NCBI GenBank assembly: GCA_934438075.1 | Contig: CAKSBF010000001.1 | Span: 124,001-188,000, forward strand | DNA: 64,000 nucleotides | Direction: 5' to 3' | DNA from: an uncultured Clostridia bacterium | GTDB taxonomy: Bacteria; Bacillota; Clostridia; UBA1381; UBA9506 | The notes under the pieces: model-generated | Told to the model about the DNA's origin: nothing | Database searches by the model: none | The model's input: only the letters and a program-made list of their open reading frames with translations | In this document: piece after piece, positions 24,672-33,433 of the stretch | Layout: each line of letters starts with the position of its first letter | Numbering within the stretch: the first letter of the stretch is position 1 | Made by a program: the position numbers and the translations under genes

Positions 24672-26735
24672 CTATCTGCTTAAATAATTATAAATAATAA
24701 TCAACGAATCTCCGCGGCGAAGCGCACTGTCCGCATAGAAGGTATCAGATTGCGAATTAACCAACCCGAGTCCTGCGGCGATAGCGCCATATCCCTTATC
24801 TGCCTCTGCAACATCCGCAAACGGACAAAGGAAAATACCTCTAATGTTTGCAAATTCGCGATAACCCATTGCATTCAGCAAGTAACGAATACCATCAATT
24901 CTTGTAACAGAAGCCTCCGGATGAATTTCGTCCTTCGTCAGCACTCCGTTGCTGATCATACTCTGATACAAGTCGTCATCGTCACCCCACGATCTTTGAT
25001 ACAAAACCTGCGAAAGCAATTTTAAATATTCCTTTTGCGTAACCGCATCATTCGGACGCAGAAGCGTTCCCGGGTAATAGATGCCCATGAAGCTTAATTT
25101 TTTCACCGTCTCCTCTGCATAATGTCCCGCAATATCCGTATATTCCGGTTTCTCTTGTTCCTCAACAGGACGCAGACGCCAGTTTAGTTTCTGCAAACTT
25201 TCCGCGTCCAAAACGGGATTGTTTTCTGTCTGATAAACAGCCTTTACAAACGCTGCCTTCTTCTCATCATTATAGGAAACCAAATATCCGCAGCGGAAAT
25301 TGTCCTCCGTTAAAATCTTTTCATATACTTTTTCCATATCCGCGGCAGAAACCTGCGGAAATTCCGCATCGGTCCATTCCAGACTAAACTCTCTGATATC
25401 TCCTGTCTCCGTATCAAGGCAGATATTTACACCGTTATTATAGACCTTCACGTTATTTTCTTCGCGCTGATAGGATACTCTGGAGGCTTGCGGTTCAAAC
25501 ACGTCTTTTATCGTCATTTTTTTAAACTTCTGCGGGTAATATTTTTTCAAAAAATCCTCCGCAGCTTTTTGACTCTGCTCTGTGGTCATTTCCTTTTTCT
25601 TTGTTACCGCACCGCTCTTCGCATTGTCATGAAAAATATTATAAAAGCCGCTATAGCCAACCACTTCACCCGTTTTCACATCAATGCTGACATGGCGGTA
25701 ACCATAGGTTTTATTTTTCTCATCGTCCATACGGAAACTAATGCGGCCAATATATTTCCCGTGTACATTTTTGGAAATGTAATAATCTTCTGCAGTGTAA
25801 TCCTTAGTGATTTTAAATTCAGGAACTCCCCGTGCAATCTGTTCTGCCTTTTCCTTGGAAAGCATTTTGGAAATTTCCGCTATCATCGCCCGTTCTTCCT
25901 CCGACAGCTGCGCCGCGTCCATCATTGCTGACTTTTCAGCATTTGCTCTGGATCCGCCGCCGCTATTGCCGTCATTTACCTCCGCAAAAGTAATGACTTC
26001 ACCGTTTTCCGCATCGATATAAAGTGTCTCATCATATTTCGGACGATAAACCAATTTTACACTATCTTGATTATCTTGGCTTACAACCTGATAAAACAGC
26101 TCATAACCAAGTTTTTCACGATAAGTTTTTATCGCTTCTTCAGATGAAACATAGTTTTCCTCGGGAGCTGTCAGATTTTCTGTCCAGTCCGCATAGTAAT
26201 AGTTCGGACGAAGTGTGTCGGCATCCAGCTGGACAGAAAGGCTCTCTCCAAACACCGGAAGCGATCCGAGCATGCGTTCCGCGATATAGCTGTAACAATG
26301 GCTGTAAGAATCGTAGCTTATCTTTCCTTCTGCCACCTGTTCTGCTTTTTCCGAATCAATTACCGCAAAATATTTTTTCGCTGCATCCAATGCCTCGGCC
26401 TCTGTTTTCTCCGGATATTTCAGCTTGTTGTATTTTTTCAAATCATCATATAACTGATACTGTATAACCGAACCCGTTTCACTCATTTCTACATTAATGT
26501 TGGAAGATTGCAGTTCATCCTTACTCTCCCAATTCAGCGAATAACGATTGCCTCGCTCAGACTCTATCTGATAATAGTCACTGAACACAAATTCATCATC
26601 GCTAATGGAAAACTTTTCCTTTGCAGAAAGAATCAGTTTCTCCACAACCTCACTGTTAGCCTGATCTGCCAGCACAGGAAGCGCCGTTGTTATGCACAGA
26701 CACAGCGTCAACAGCAGACACAAACCCTTTCTCAT
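24672..26735 (-). CDS. Secreted YcdB/YcdC-repeat protein with C-terminal SLH-like domains
   Basis: The 687-aa protein has a signal peptide ending LPVLADQ. Two or more YcdB/YcdC-type units follow, each with an ExxxxAxxFxKKYY-like helix and a strand pair ending DTETGDIREFSLEW or DAENGEVITFAE. They resemble propeptide/PepSY-like folds seen in surface proteins. From about residue 530, YTDIAGHYAEETVKKLSFMG and the following two units look like S-layer homology repeats that would tether it to the cell wall polymer. No enzyme motif was found. The ATG follows GAGGAGG. A 7-bp hairpin (about 26762-26781) lies in the leader. Confidence 0.8.
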   Translation of the reverse strand: MRKGLCLLLTLCLCITTALPVLADQANSEVVEKLILSAKEKFSISDDEFVFSDYYQIESERGNRYSLNWESKDELQSSNINVEMSETGSVIQYQLYDDLKKYNKLKYPEKTEAEALDAAKKYFAVIDSEKAEQVAEGKISYDSYSHCYSYIAERMLGSLPVFGESLSVQLDADTLRPNYYYADWTENLTAPEENYVSSEEAIKTYREKLGYELFYQVVSQDNQDSVKLVYRPKYDETLYIDAENGEVITFAEVNDGNSGGGSRANAEKSAMMDAAQLSEEERAMIAEISKMLSKEKAEQIARGVPEFKITKDYTAEDYYISKNVHGKYIGRISFRMDDEKNKTYGYRHVSIDVKTGEVVGYSGFYNIFHDNAKSGAVTKKKEMTTEQSQKAAEDFLKKYYPQKFKKMTIKDVFEPQASRVSYQREENNVKVYNNGVNICLDTETGDIREFSLEWTDAEFPQVSAADMEKVYEKILTEDNFRCGYLVSYNDEKKAAFVKAVYQTENNPVLDAESLQKLNWRLRPVEEQEKPEYTDIAGHYAEETVKKLSFMGIYYPGTLLRPNDAVTQKEYLKLLSQVLYQRSWGDDDDLYQSMISNGVLTKDEIHPEASVTRIDGIRYLLNAMGYREFANIRGIFLCPFADVAEADKGYGAIAAGLGLVNSQSDTFYADSALRRGDSLIIIYNYLSR

Positions 26736-26841
26736 ATAAATTCCTCCTCAATATGTAATTTTGTCCGGCAGCACCGCCGAACAACAGCATCAGTATATAG
26801 ACGCTATGTTTTGAAAATTGTTCCATCTTTTTTCCAAAATT

Positions 26842-29800
26842 TTAATTAAGATACAATATTTTTTCAGTTTCAAAAAGATAAATAATTCGTTTTGTCACCG
26901 GCAGCCGATATAAAAGCTGCGCAGCACGCGCATAATATTCCAACTGTACGGCATATTTTTCCGCAATTTTCTGCTCCGAGATTACATGCTCCGTTTTATA
27001 ATCCAGGATAGTAATTTCTCCGCTGCAAATAATCACGCAGTCAATCACACCCTGAAGCATTATCTGCTCGCTGCCCTCATAGCCGGATTCTGCTTCCCGT
27101 GCCGGAATATGAATTCCAAACATCACTTCGCGTTCTACCCTGTCAGCATGAAGTATGAGTCTGCCAATCTCCGTTTGAAAAAATCGCTCTATTTTGCCGG
27201 AATCTATGCAATCTGCCTCTTGCTGTGTCAAATAACCGCTTTGATGCAGCCGAAAAATTTCCTGTTCCACATTGCCCTGAGCCGCATTTTGCAAATTCAT
27301 TCTCTGCATCGCTGTATGGAAAGCCGTACCAAGCGCAGCTCCTGTCAGACGCGCACCATGTGTCTCCTGTAAAAATTTTGGACGCGGATACAGATAGATA
27401 TCCTGGGAATTTTCGTCGCGCAGTTTCTTATTTTTCAGCTCTGAAACTGTTATTTTTGTCGGAAGCGTTTCATCGCAGCGATAAGGATATTGATAACGAA
27501 TCAGCGACAAAATCCGTTCTGTCTTTTTACTGTCATTCTCATCTGTTTGTTGCATATCTGTTTTGTCATTCTGCTGCATACCGATATCACTTTTACTATG
27601 TACCAACGCCGCCCATTTGCTGTCACTTTTGCTCATTTTCAGCGGATAATCAATGCTGCGGCGCAAAATTGCACAGTTTTTATGACTGAGCAGTGCCAGG
27701 AAGAACCAGTCCAGATAAGTGTGCGCGGAAAGAACATACGGGGACAATATTTTTTCATCCGCACGGGTTTTCATTCCCAAAGAATATAGCTGTTTGTCAG
27801 CATTTTTAACACTGCCGACCACAAACAATTTTTCCCGCGCCCTTGTCAGCGCCACGTATAAAATCCGCATTTCTTCGGAAATCATTTCTTGCTCTATGCG
27901 TCTTTTCACCACCGTACGTATGGCGGTCGGATAAGTAATACGCAAATCATTGTCAATAAATTTCGGACCGTAACCCAGCTCAGGGTGTATCAGCACATTT
28001 TTTTTCAAGTCTCTGCGATTCATCTGTTTCCCGGCACCGCACAGAAATACTACCGGAAATTCCAGCCCTTTGCTTTTGTGAATACTCATAATCCGCACCA
28101 CATCCTGTTCTTCCCCGATGGAACGAGCAGAATCATAATCGCCGCCCGCGCTGTGAAAGTGGTCAATAAAGCGAATAAATTGGTACAAACCGCAAAAACT
28201 TGTTTTTTCATATTCTTTGGCACGTATGGCCAGCAAACGCAAATTAGACTGGCGCAATAAACCATTGGTCAGCGTGCCCTGTGCATCATAAAATCCTGTC
28301 TCACGGTAAAGCATCCATATCAATTCATAAAGAGAAAGATATTGTGCCTGTTCCCGAAATTCGTCCAGCTTCATCAAAAATGCACGTAAACGCTCCGGCA
28401 ATTCCCCCTCAGCCCTTGCGCAGCTGCAAAGCGCCTCAAAGAAATCTCCGCGTCGGTCTGCCAGGCGAATCTGCGCCAAATCATTGGTAGAAAGCCCCAC
28501 TATCTGCGAGCGCAAAACAGACAAAAGCGGAATATCCTGATAGGGATTATCAATAATTTTCAACAGGGACAGCATGGTTTCCACCTCTGCGCTCTGTAAA
28601 AAACCGCCTCCCTTTTCGCTGTAAGCAGGAATCCCGCACTCGGACAGTGTCTTTAAGAACACCTCTGCCCAATCCTTGGTAGTGCGCAGCAAAATACAAA
28701 TATCACGATAGGTAATGGTGCGGTATCCGCCTTTTGTTAACACCTGCACCCCATCAGACAACAGTTCCGCAATGAGTGACGCTGTGAGTCTCGCTTCTGA
28801 TTCCATAACATCTGCCGGCGGTTCCGCATTCGCGTCGTCCACAGTGTCCGCAAATTCCCCTCCGGCAGTTTCCTCAATTACATGAAGCTGTAAATCCGTC
28901 TGTACCGGGTGCGGACACTCCGGATATTCCGCACCGGGATAGAGTTTTTCTTCCTCATTATAATCAATTTCGCCGGCACCAACCGACATCAGTTTTTCAA
29001 AAATATCGTTAATTCCAAAAAGGATTTCCTTTCTGCTGCGAAAATTCTTTGAAAGAATAATTTTTCGTTCTCTTTCTCCTGCATCAAGTGAAAATTTTTC
29101 CTTCTTGCTGCCAAACAAGAGCGGATCGGTGTTACGAAACCGATAAATACTCTGTTTCATATCACCAACCATAAACAACCGGTTGTCCGCATGAATCGCC
29201 TCAAAAATGGCTTCCTGCAAGCGGCTGGTGTCTTGATATTCATCAATCAAAATTTCCTCATACTTTTTCCCCGTGCTCACGGCAAGCTCAGTCGGCTGTC
29301 CATCTGCATCCACAAGCAAATGATAGCAGCCATGTTCCAAATCGTTAAAAGTTAAAAGACCGAGGTCATCCTTTTTTTCATCAAACCGCCGCATGAGTCT
29401 GTAAACTAATTCTGACAGGCAGCGCATTTGCGGGTATAAAATTCTCTCTGTGCGCTCCTGCTCCTCACAAGACAGCTCAAACAGATCCCCAAGCACCTTT
29501 TTCTCAAAGTTTTTTTTCACATCCGCGCGCATTTCTTTAATGTATTCCCGATACTGCGGACAGCTTTTTTTCGGTGCTGTCGGAAATCTGGCAAATGTCA
29601 TGGACTGCGCCCATTCTCGTGCTTCCGCATAATCCCGCATTTGGAAAAAATTATTTATACACTCCCGTTCCAACCGCAAAAATAAAGATAAATTTTCACC
29701 GCCGTCATCAGCCTCGGCCTTCCGTATCATTTCATCATATTGACCGAGCATTTCTGAGATTATCTCCCCTGCCAGCTGTAAAATATTCATAGCAAGCGCA

Positions 29801-30432
29801 GAAGAAGCAAAACCGCCCTCATGTCCGGAAAATTTTTCCGCAGAATCACGCAGCCATTTCTCTGGGTTTGGCAGACTCATGACAAAACTATAAATTTTTT
29901 GAATCAACTCGTCAAATTCACTTCTATTTTTTACACCGGAGTAGTTTTCCAGCAGAACAGAAAAAGTTTCTCCGAATTCATCATCCTCATACATTTCATC
30001 CATAACCTCATCCAGTGCCTCCAGACGGAGCAGACTTTCCTCCGTAGCATCAGCAATCCGAAAGTTCGGGTCAATCCCCGCTAAGTTAAAATTACTGCGC
30101 AGCATTTCCAGACAAAAGGAATGAATTGTTGTAATGCTTGCTTTTGCCGCCAAAACCATTTGACGCGCTAAATTTTCCGATGATGGATTTTCCTCCAGTT
30201 TTTCCGCAATCGCTGCCGTGATTCGCTCGCGCATTTCCGCCGCCGCCGCATTGGTAAAAGTCACTACCAGCAAGCGATCAATATCAACCGGATGTTCTTC
30301 GTCCGTAATCAGCCGAATAATGCGTTCCACCAGCACAGCAGTTTTTCCGCTGCCCGCCGCCGCAGATACAAGAATTGATGGTTCTCTGCCGCTGATTGCT
30401 GCCAGCTGTTCCTCCGTCCAACGATTTGCCAT
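26842..30432 (-). CDS. addA: ATP-dependent helicase/nuclease subunit A (AddA)
   Basis: UvrD-like helicase plus RecB-type nuclease that resects double-strand breaks with AddB. The 1196-aa protein has P-loop AAAGSGKTAVLVERI near the start, VTFTNAAAAEMRERI (Ia), LIDEYQDTS (II), VGDMKQSIYRFR (III), MSIHKSKGLEFPVVFL (V) and YVALTRAREKLFVVG (VI). The C-terminal nuclease has GTAFHTAMQRM and the metal-binding GVIDCVI...ITILDYKTE. The ATG at 30432 follows AAGGAG with 11 bp spacing; a GTG at 30444 lies inside that ribosome site and is unlikely. addB is not adjacent but 10 kb away. Confidence 0.95.
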   Translation of the reverse strand: MANRWTEEQLAAISGREPSILVSAAAGSGKTAVLVERIIRLITDEEHPVDIDRLLVVTFTNAAAAEMRERITAAIAEKLEENPSSENLARQMVLAAKASITTIHSFCLEMLRSNFNLAGIDPNFRIADATEESLLRLEALDEVMDEMYEDDEFGETFSVLLENYSGVKNRSEFDELIQKIYSFVMSLPNPEKWLRDSAEKFSGHEGGFASSALAMNILQLAGEIISEMLGQYDEMIRKAEADDGGENLSLFLRLERECINNFFQMRDYAEAREWAQSMTFARFPTAPKKSCPQYREYIKEMRADVKKNFEKKVLGDLFELSCEEQERTERILYPQMRCLSELVYRLMRRFDEKKDDLGLLTFNDLEHGCYHLLVDADGQPTELAVSTGKKYEEILIDEYQDTSRLQEAIFEAIHADNRLFMVGDMKQSIYRFRNTDPLLFGSKKEKFSLDAGERERKIILSKNFRSRKEILFGINDIFEKLMSVGAGEIDYNEEEKLYPGAEYPECPHPVQTDLQLHVIEETAGGEFADTVDDANAEPPADVMESEARLTASLIAELLSDGVQVLTKGGYRTITYRDICILLRTTKDWAEVFLKTLSECGIPAYSEKGGGFLQSAEVETMLSLLKIIDNPYQDIPLLSVLRSQIVGLSTNDLAQIRLADRRGDFFEALCSCARAEGELPERLRAFLMKLDEFREQAQYLSLYELIWMLYRETGFYDAQGTLTNGLLRQSNLRLLAIRAKEYEKTSFCGLYQFIRFIDHFHSAGGDYDSARSIGEEQDVVRIMSIHKSKGLEFPVVFLCGAGKQMNRRDLKKNVLIHPELGYGPKFIDNDLRITYPTAIRTVVKRRIEQEMISEEMRILYVALTRAREKLFVVGSVKNADKQLYSLGMKTRADEKILSPYVLSAHTYLDWFFLALLSHKNCAILRRSIDYPLKMSKSDSKWAALVHSKSDIGMQQNDKTDMQQTDENDSKKTERILSLIRYQYPYRCDETLPTKITVSELKNKKLRDENSQDIYLYPRPKFLQETHGARLTGAALGTAFHTAMQRMNLQNAAQGNVEQEIFRLHQSGYLTQQEADCIDSGKIERFFQTEIGRLILHADRVEREVMFGIHIPAREAESGYEGSEQIMLQGVIDCVIICSGEITILDYKTEHVISEQKIAEKYAVQLEYYARAAQLLYRLPVTKRIIYLFETEKILYLN

Positions 30433-30467
30433 TTTCCGAGCCACTCCTTGTTCGTTTTAATAAACCC

Positions 30468-30497
30468 ATTATAACATATGTTACGGACACATTGCAA
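30468..30497 (-). promoter_or_regulatory. Sigma-A promoter of addA
   Basis: TTGCAA (30497-30492), an 18-bp spacer and TATAAT (30473-30468) lie on the minus strand just past the end of the GNAT gene, about 35 bp from the addA ATG. addA is therefore probably its own transcription unit. Confidence 0.7.
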
Positions 30498-30502
30498 GCC
30501 GG

Positions 30503-31060
30503 TTACAGCTGTCGCACCATACGTCTGTAACAATGTCCCGCTATCGTTTGCAATCCGTCATCACAAAATCCGCAGCGTTCATAAAGAGCCTGCACACGAG
30601 GTTTCTTTAAATCTACCAAAAGAGAAACCAAGCCAATATTTTGTTCCCTTGCGCAGCTGCATGCACTCTCCAGCAACATGGCAGCAATTCCCCTGCCGCG
30701 CGCCTGCGGCAAAACCGCCAAAGAATCCAAATACAGTTCACCTCGCCGACACTCTACGCTCAATTTTTCTTCTTTGCCCAGCCCCCGAAGGTGTAGGTTC
30801 AGCGGCTCGTCCAAACTTTCAATTTCATCGCCGCTATAGTACAAAACCATACCCAGCACAACACCATTTTCCTCTGCAACCAAACAATTTTTATAAGATA
30901 CCCGCGTATCCTCACGGCGCACAAACCGCAGCAGCTGTTCACGTGCCGCTTGCTCCTCCGCATAACCCGTAATATAGTAAACCAAATCTTCAATCGCTTC
31001 CGCAATCAATGTACACAAAACTACACTGTCTGAAAGCTCCGCCCTGCGAATGTTAATCAT
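30503..31060 (-). CDS. GNAT-family N-acetyltransferase
   Basis: The 185-aa protein has the GNAT fold: IRRAELSDSVVLCTLIAEAI at the start, GVVLGMVLYY strand, LYLDSLAVLPQARGRGIAAMLLESA (motif A, with the acetyl-CoA pyrophosphate loop QARGRGIA), then VDLKKPRVQALYERCGF (motif B). The substrate cannot be told. A probable promoter lies upstream and the gene sits between efp, which diverges from it, and addA. The ATG follows GAGAGG. Confidence 0.87.
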   Translation of the reverse strand: MINIRRAELSDSVVLCTLIAEAIEDLVYYITGYAEEQAAREQLLRFVRREDTRVSYKNCLVAEENGVVLGMVLYYSGDEIESLDEPLNLHLRGLGKEEKLSVECRRGELYLDSLAVLPQARGRGIAAMLLESACSCAREQNIGLVSLLVDLKKPRVQALYERCGFCDDGLQTIAGHCYRRMVRQL

Positions 31061-31083
31061 CTTTATTCCTCTCTTTCTTTACC

Positions 31084-31112
31084 AGTGTATCATATTTTGC
31101 CGCATAATGCAA
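31084..31112 (-). promoter_or_regulatory. Probable sigma-A promoter of the GNAT gene
   Basis: TTGCAT (31112-31107), a 17-bp spacer and TACACT (31089-31084) lie on the minus strand, 23 bp before the ATG. Confidence 0.5.
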
Positions 31113-31193
31113 AACAGAACGGAAAAAATAACGTGTTTTGTCCGTTTTTTTCGTAATAATTTACTAAAATTACAAAAATTATAAAAATAAGAC

Positions 31194-31222
31194 TTGCTTT
31201 TTTCCTTAATATCATATAAACT
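31194..31222 (+). promoter_or_regulatory. Possible promoter of efp
   Basis: TTGCTT (31194-31199), a 17-bp spacer and TAAACT (31217-31222) precede efp in an AT-rich stretch. The -10 is poor and neighbouring TATAAA or TATATG could serve instead. Confidence 0.35.
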
Positions 31223-31264
31223 ATATATGTATGTTTATAGGAATATCAATTATGGAGGTAATAT

Positions 31265-31822
31265 ATGATTTCAGCAGGTGAATTTAGAAACGGTATCACA
31301 TTCGAATTTGAAGGAAATGTATATCAGGTTATCGAATTTCAGCACGTAAAGCCGGGCAAAGGCGCAGCTTTTGTTCGTACAAAGCTGAAGAATGTCATTA
31401 CCGGCGGCGTGGTAGAAAAAACCTTCCGTCCGACGGAAAAATTTGAAAAAGCACATATCGAGCGCAAAAGCATGTCTTATTCTTATAACGACGGCGATTT
31501 GTACTATTTTATGGACAATGAAACCTTCGACATGCTGCCGCTTTCTCCCGATCAGCTTGGCGACGCTCTTAAATTTGTAATGGAAAATATGAACGTAACC
31601 ATTCTGTCTTACAAAGGCAATGTATTCGGCATTGAACCGCCAACTTTTGTTGAACTGACCGTTTCCGATACGGAACCGGGCTTTAAGGGCGACACTACCA
31701 CGGGCGCAACCAAACCGGCAACATTGGAAACCGGCGCTGTGATCAACGTTCCGCTGTTTGTAAACCAGGGCGACAAAATCCGCGTTGATACGAGAACCGG
31801 CGAATACATGGAAAGAGTATAA
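31265..31822 (+). CDS. efp: Translation elongation factor P
   Basis: Relieves ribosome stalling at polyproline stretches by binding between the P and E sites. The 185-aa protein has all three beta domains: the N-terminal KOW-like domain with its tip loop [12 protein letters not shown], whose lysine is the modification site in many bacteria, then the OB domains with [13 protein letters not shown] and, at the end, [17 protein letters not shown]. Length and sequence are typical. The ATG follows GGAGG. A CD1247-type gene starts 30 bp downstream and is probably cotranscribed. Confidence 0.98.
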   Translation: MISAGEFRNGITFEFEGNVYQVIEFQHVKPGKGAAFVRTKLKNVITGGVVEKTFRPTEKFEKAHIERKSMSYSYNDGDLYYFMDNETFDMLPLSPDQLGDALKFVMENMNVTILSYKGNVFGIEPPTFVELTVSDTEPGFKGDTTTGATKPATLETGAVINVPLFVNQGDKIRVDTRTGEYMERV

Positions 31823-31852
31823 AACAAAAGTCACCGGAAAGGAGAAAACGCT

Positions 31853-32317
31853 ATGGGTTACTTAGTAGAAAAAGTTGCTTATCTGCGCGGTCTTGCAGAA
31901 GGTATGCAGCTTGATGACAAAACTAACGAAGGCAAAATGATTTCTAAAATTTTAGATGTATTAGAAGAGTTGTCTGCAAATTTTGAAGATGTTAGCGACG
32001 AAGTTTTAGAAGCCGAATCGCGCATTGATGAGCTGGAAGAATGTGTGGACGATATCTTTGAGGAGCTGGATGAAGATTGTTCCTGCTGTCACGGTGAAGA
32101 TGACGATGACGATGATGATTTCTTTGACGACCTTGACGATGAGGATTTAGAGGATTTGGATTTTTATGAAATTCTCTGCCCCCACTGCAATGAGAAAGTA
32201 TATTTTGATGAGGATATGATTGAAAATGACAATCTCATTTGCCCAAATTGCAGAGAAGAAATTAAAATTGATATCTGTGACGATGACTGCGAATGCGGTT
32301 GCTGTGATAAAGAATAG
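31853..32317 (+). CDS. CD1247-type protein with acidic linker and zinc ribbon
   Basis: The 154-aa product has three parts. Residues 1-60 are helical (LVEKVAYLRGLAEGMQLDD) and match the N-terminal domain named after Clostridioides CD1247. Residues 60-105 are extremely acidic, with a run of Asp/Glu around a CSCCHG motif. Residues 105-140 form a CPHC...CPNC zinc ribbon, followed by a short tail with five more cysteines. There is no signal or membrane segment. Function is unknown; the zinc ribbon and position after efp hint at a translation or transcription role, which is inference. AAGGAG precedes the ATG. Confidence 0.8.
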   Translation: MGYLVEKVAYLRGLAEGMQLDDKTNEGKMISKILDVLEELSANFEDVSDEVLEAESRIDELEECVDDIFEELDEDCSCCHGEDDDDDDDFFDDLDDEDLEDLDFYEILCPHCNEKVYFDEDMIENDNLICPNCREEIKIDICDDDCECGCCDKE

Positions 32318-32347
32318 ATATCCATACAAATATATTTAAAATTTTAT

Positions 32348-32388
32348 GGCTGCGGCAAAGTAATTTTTAAAATTGTTTTGCCGCAGCC
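32348..32388 (+). terminator. Terminator of the efp operon
   Basis: GGCTGCGGCAA (32348-32358) pairs with TTGCCGCAGCC (32378-32388), with an AT-rich inner part. It is followed by TCATCTTTATT. Confidence 0.75.
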
Positions 32389-32462
32389 TCATCTTTATTC
32401 CGCACGCGAACCATTACAAAAGAAAGAAGGAGACGGCAGTTTCAGCCGTTTGAGGAAATCAT

Positions 32463-32930
32463 ATGTTAAGGGAACAAACCTGCTGTTTCACCGGTCATCG
32501 CATCATCCCAAACTCCGAAACCGCAAGAATTCGCATTGCGCTTACCAACGCCATTACCGAACTTGCACAAAAGGGTGTTACTTGCTTTCGTAACGGCGGG
32601 GCACTAGGCTTCGACAGCGCCGCAGCGCTTGCGGTACTCGACTGTAAAAAGAGCAACCCCAATATATCTTTAATCATGGATCTTCCCTGTCATGGTCAAA
32701 GCCGCAGTTGGAACGCACGGGACAAGGCTGTGTACGATTTCATTCTTTCGGCAGCCGATGAGGTACATTTTCTTGCGCCTCATTATTACAACGGCTGCAT
32801 GCAGATGCGCAACCGACACATGGTAGACCGCTCCGCATATTTAATCGCTTACCAGACTGCAGTCTCCGGCGGCAGCGCCTACACTGTCCGCTACGCTATC
32901 TCTCAAGGTCTGACTCTTATTCGTGTTTAA
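32463..32930 (+). CDS. SLOG-family protein (DUF1273/YpsA-like)
   Basis: The 155-aa single-domain Rossmann-like protein has CCFTGHRIIP at the first strand, the glycine loop FRNGGALGFDSAAALAVL and the closing YQTAVSGGSAYTVRYAISQG. These match the SLOG/DUF1273 group (YpsA, COG4474), relatives of LOG and DprA that bind nucleotide-derived ligands. The ligand and pathway are unknown. It lacks extra domains. The ATG has GAGGAAAT 4-5 bp before it. It stands alone between the efp terminator and the RNA at 33001. Confidence 0.8.
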   Translation: MLREQTCCFTGHRIIPNSETARIRIALTNAITELAQKGVTCFRNGGALGFDSAAALAVLDCKKSNPNISLIMDLPCHGQSRSWNARDKAVYDFILSAADEVHFLAPHYYNGCMQMRNRHMVDRSAYLIAYQTAVSGGSAYTVRYAISQGLTLIRV

Positions 32931-32965
32931 TATTTCACAGAAAGACAGAAAATTCAAAAAAAGGC

Positions 32966-32994
32966 TTGCATTTTATTTTTTTCTGTGTTATAAT
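32966..32994 (+). promoter_or_regulatory. Strong sigma-A promoter of an untranslated RNA
   Basis: TTGCAT (32966-32971), a 17-bp spacer and perfect TATAAT (32989-32994). The predicted start is about 33001. Confidence 0.75.
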
Positions 32995-33000
32995 ATTTTT

Positions 33001-33161
33001 TGTACTTAATGTACACGAGAACAATATTGTTTGAAATAGAGGTTTTCCTCATTTCAATATTCTCTCTCATTCACCCCATACTTTCATTAGCTGCTGACGG
33101 TTTGGGGTGAACAACCCTTAAAATTCCACCTGCAACATTCCATTGTTGCAGGTGTTTTTTT
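33001..33161 (+). ncRNA. Unidentified structured small RNA (about 160 nt)
   Basis: Between a strong promoter and a clear terminator lies a stretch with no credible protein. It can fold into a small 5' hairpin (GTAC-TTAAT-GTAC), a long hairpin built on GAAAT-GAGG-TTTT-CCTC-ATTTC with AATATT arms, and a stem TTCACCCCA / TTGGGGTGAA enclosing TACTTTCATTAGCTGCTGAC. The terminator hairpin closes it. Size and isolation would suit a 6S-like RNA or another free-standing sRNA, but I could not match a family. It could also be an attenuated leader of the 31-aa gene that follows. Confidence 0.6.
33127..33161 (+). terminator. Terminator of the small RNA
   Basis: CACCTGCAACA (from 33127) pairs with TGTTGCAGGTG (to 33154), with a 6-nt loop and a run of T at 33155-33161. 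Confidence 0.88.
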
Positions 33162-33258
33162 ATTTACAAGCTTCGCATAAAAAAACTTTGTCATTCAATC
33201 ACCAAAATACGTTTGCCGACATAGTATGTAGCATAACAACAAAAAGGAGGTAAACGTT

Positions 33259-33354
33259 ATGGGATGCGATAAAGGCTTCTTTGGTTTCGGCGGTAATAGC
33301 TGCTTGTGGATAATCCTCATCATTATCCTTCTGTGCTGCTGCTGCAACGACTAA
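33259..33354 (+). CDS. 31-residue membrane peptide ending in a tetracysteine
   Basis: The ATG at 33259 has consensus AAGGAGG upstream with good spacing, and the frame is closed by TAA at 33352-33354. The product starts MGCDKGFFGFGGNSC, continues with a hydrophobic stretch LWIILIIILL and ends CCCCND. A Gly/Phe-rich head, one short transmembrane span and a Cys cluster resemble the tiny sporulation- or membrane-associated peptides (YjcZ-like) frequent in Firmicutes; that likeness is compositional only. A strong terminator follows directly. Confidence 0.72.
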   Translation: MGCDKGFFGFGGNSCLWIILIIILLCCCCND

Positions 33355-33390
33355 TCATCACCCTACCACCGGGCATGGCGCCCGGCAAAC

Positions 33391-33430
33391 ACAGCGCTTC
33401 GGAGCTTTGCTCCGAAGCGCTGTTCTCTTT
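33391..33430. terminator. Strong terminator between the 31-aa peptide gene and the MATE gene
   Basis: A perfect 15-bp stem ACAGCGCTTCGGAGC (33391-33405) / GCTCCGAAGCGCTGT (33409-33423) with a TTT loop, followed by CTCTTTTT on the plus strand. It also faces the end of the convergent MATE gene. Confidence 0.9.
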
Positions 33431-33433
33431 TTA

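Noticed and set aside
31271..31834. 187-codon open frame antisense to efp
   Set aside because: It is the mirror of efp codon usage; efp itself has all family motifs and a ribosome site.
33009..33110. 33-codon hydrophobic frame inside the structured RNA
   Set aside because: Only about 8 nt of leader and no Shine-Dalgarno sequence; the RNA folding explains the region better. It is kept in mind as a leader-peptide possibility.
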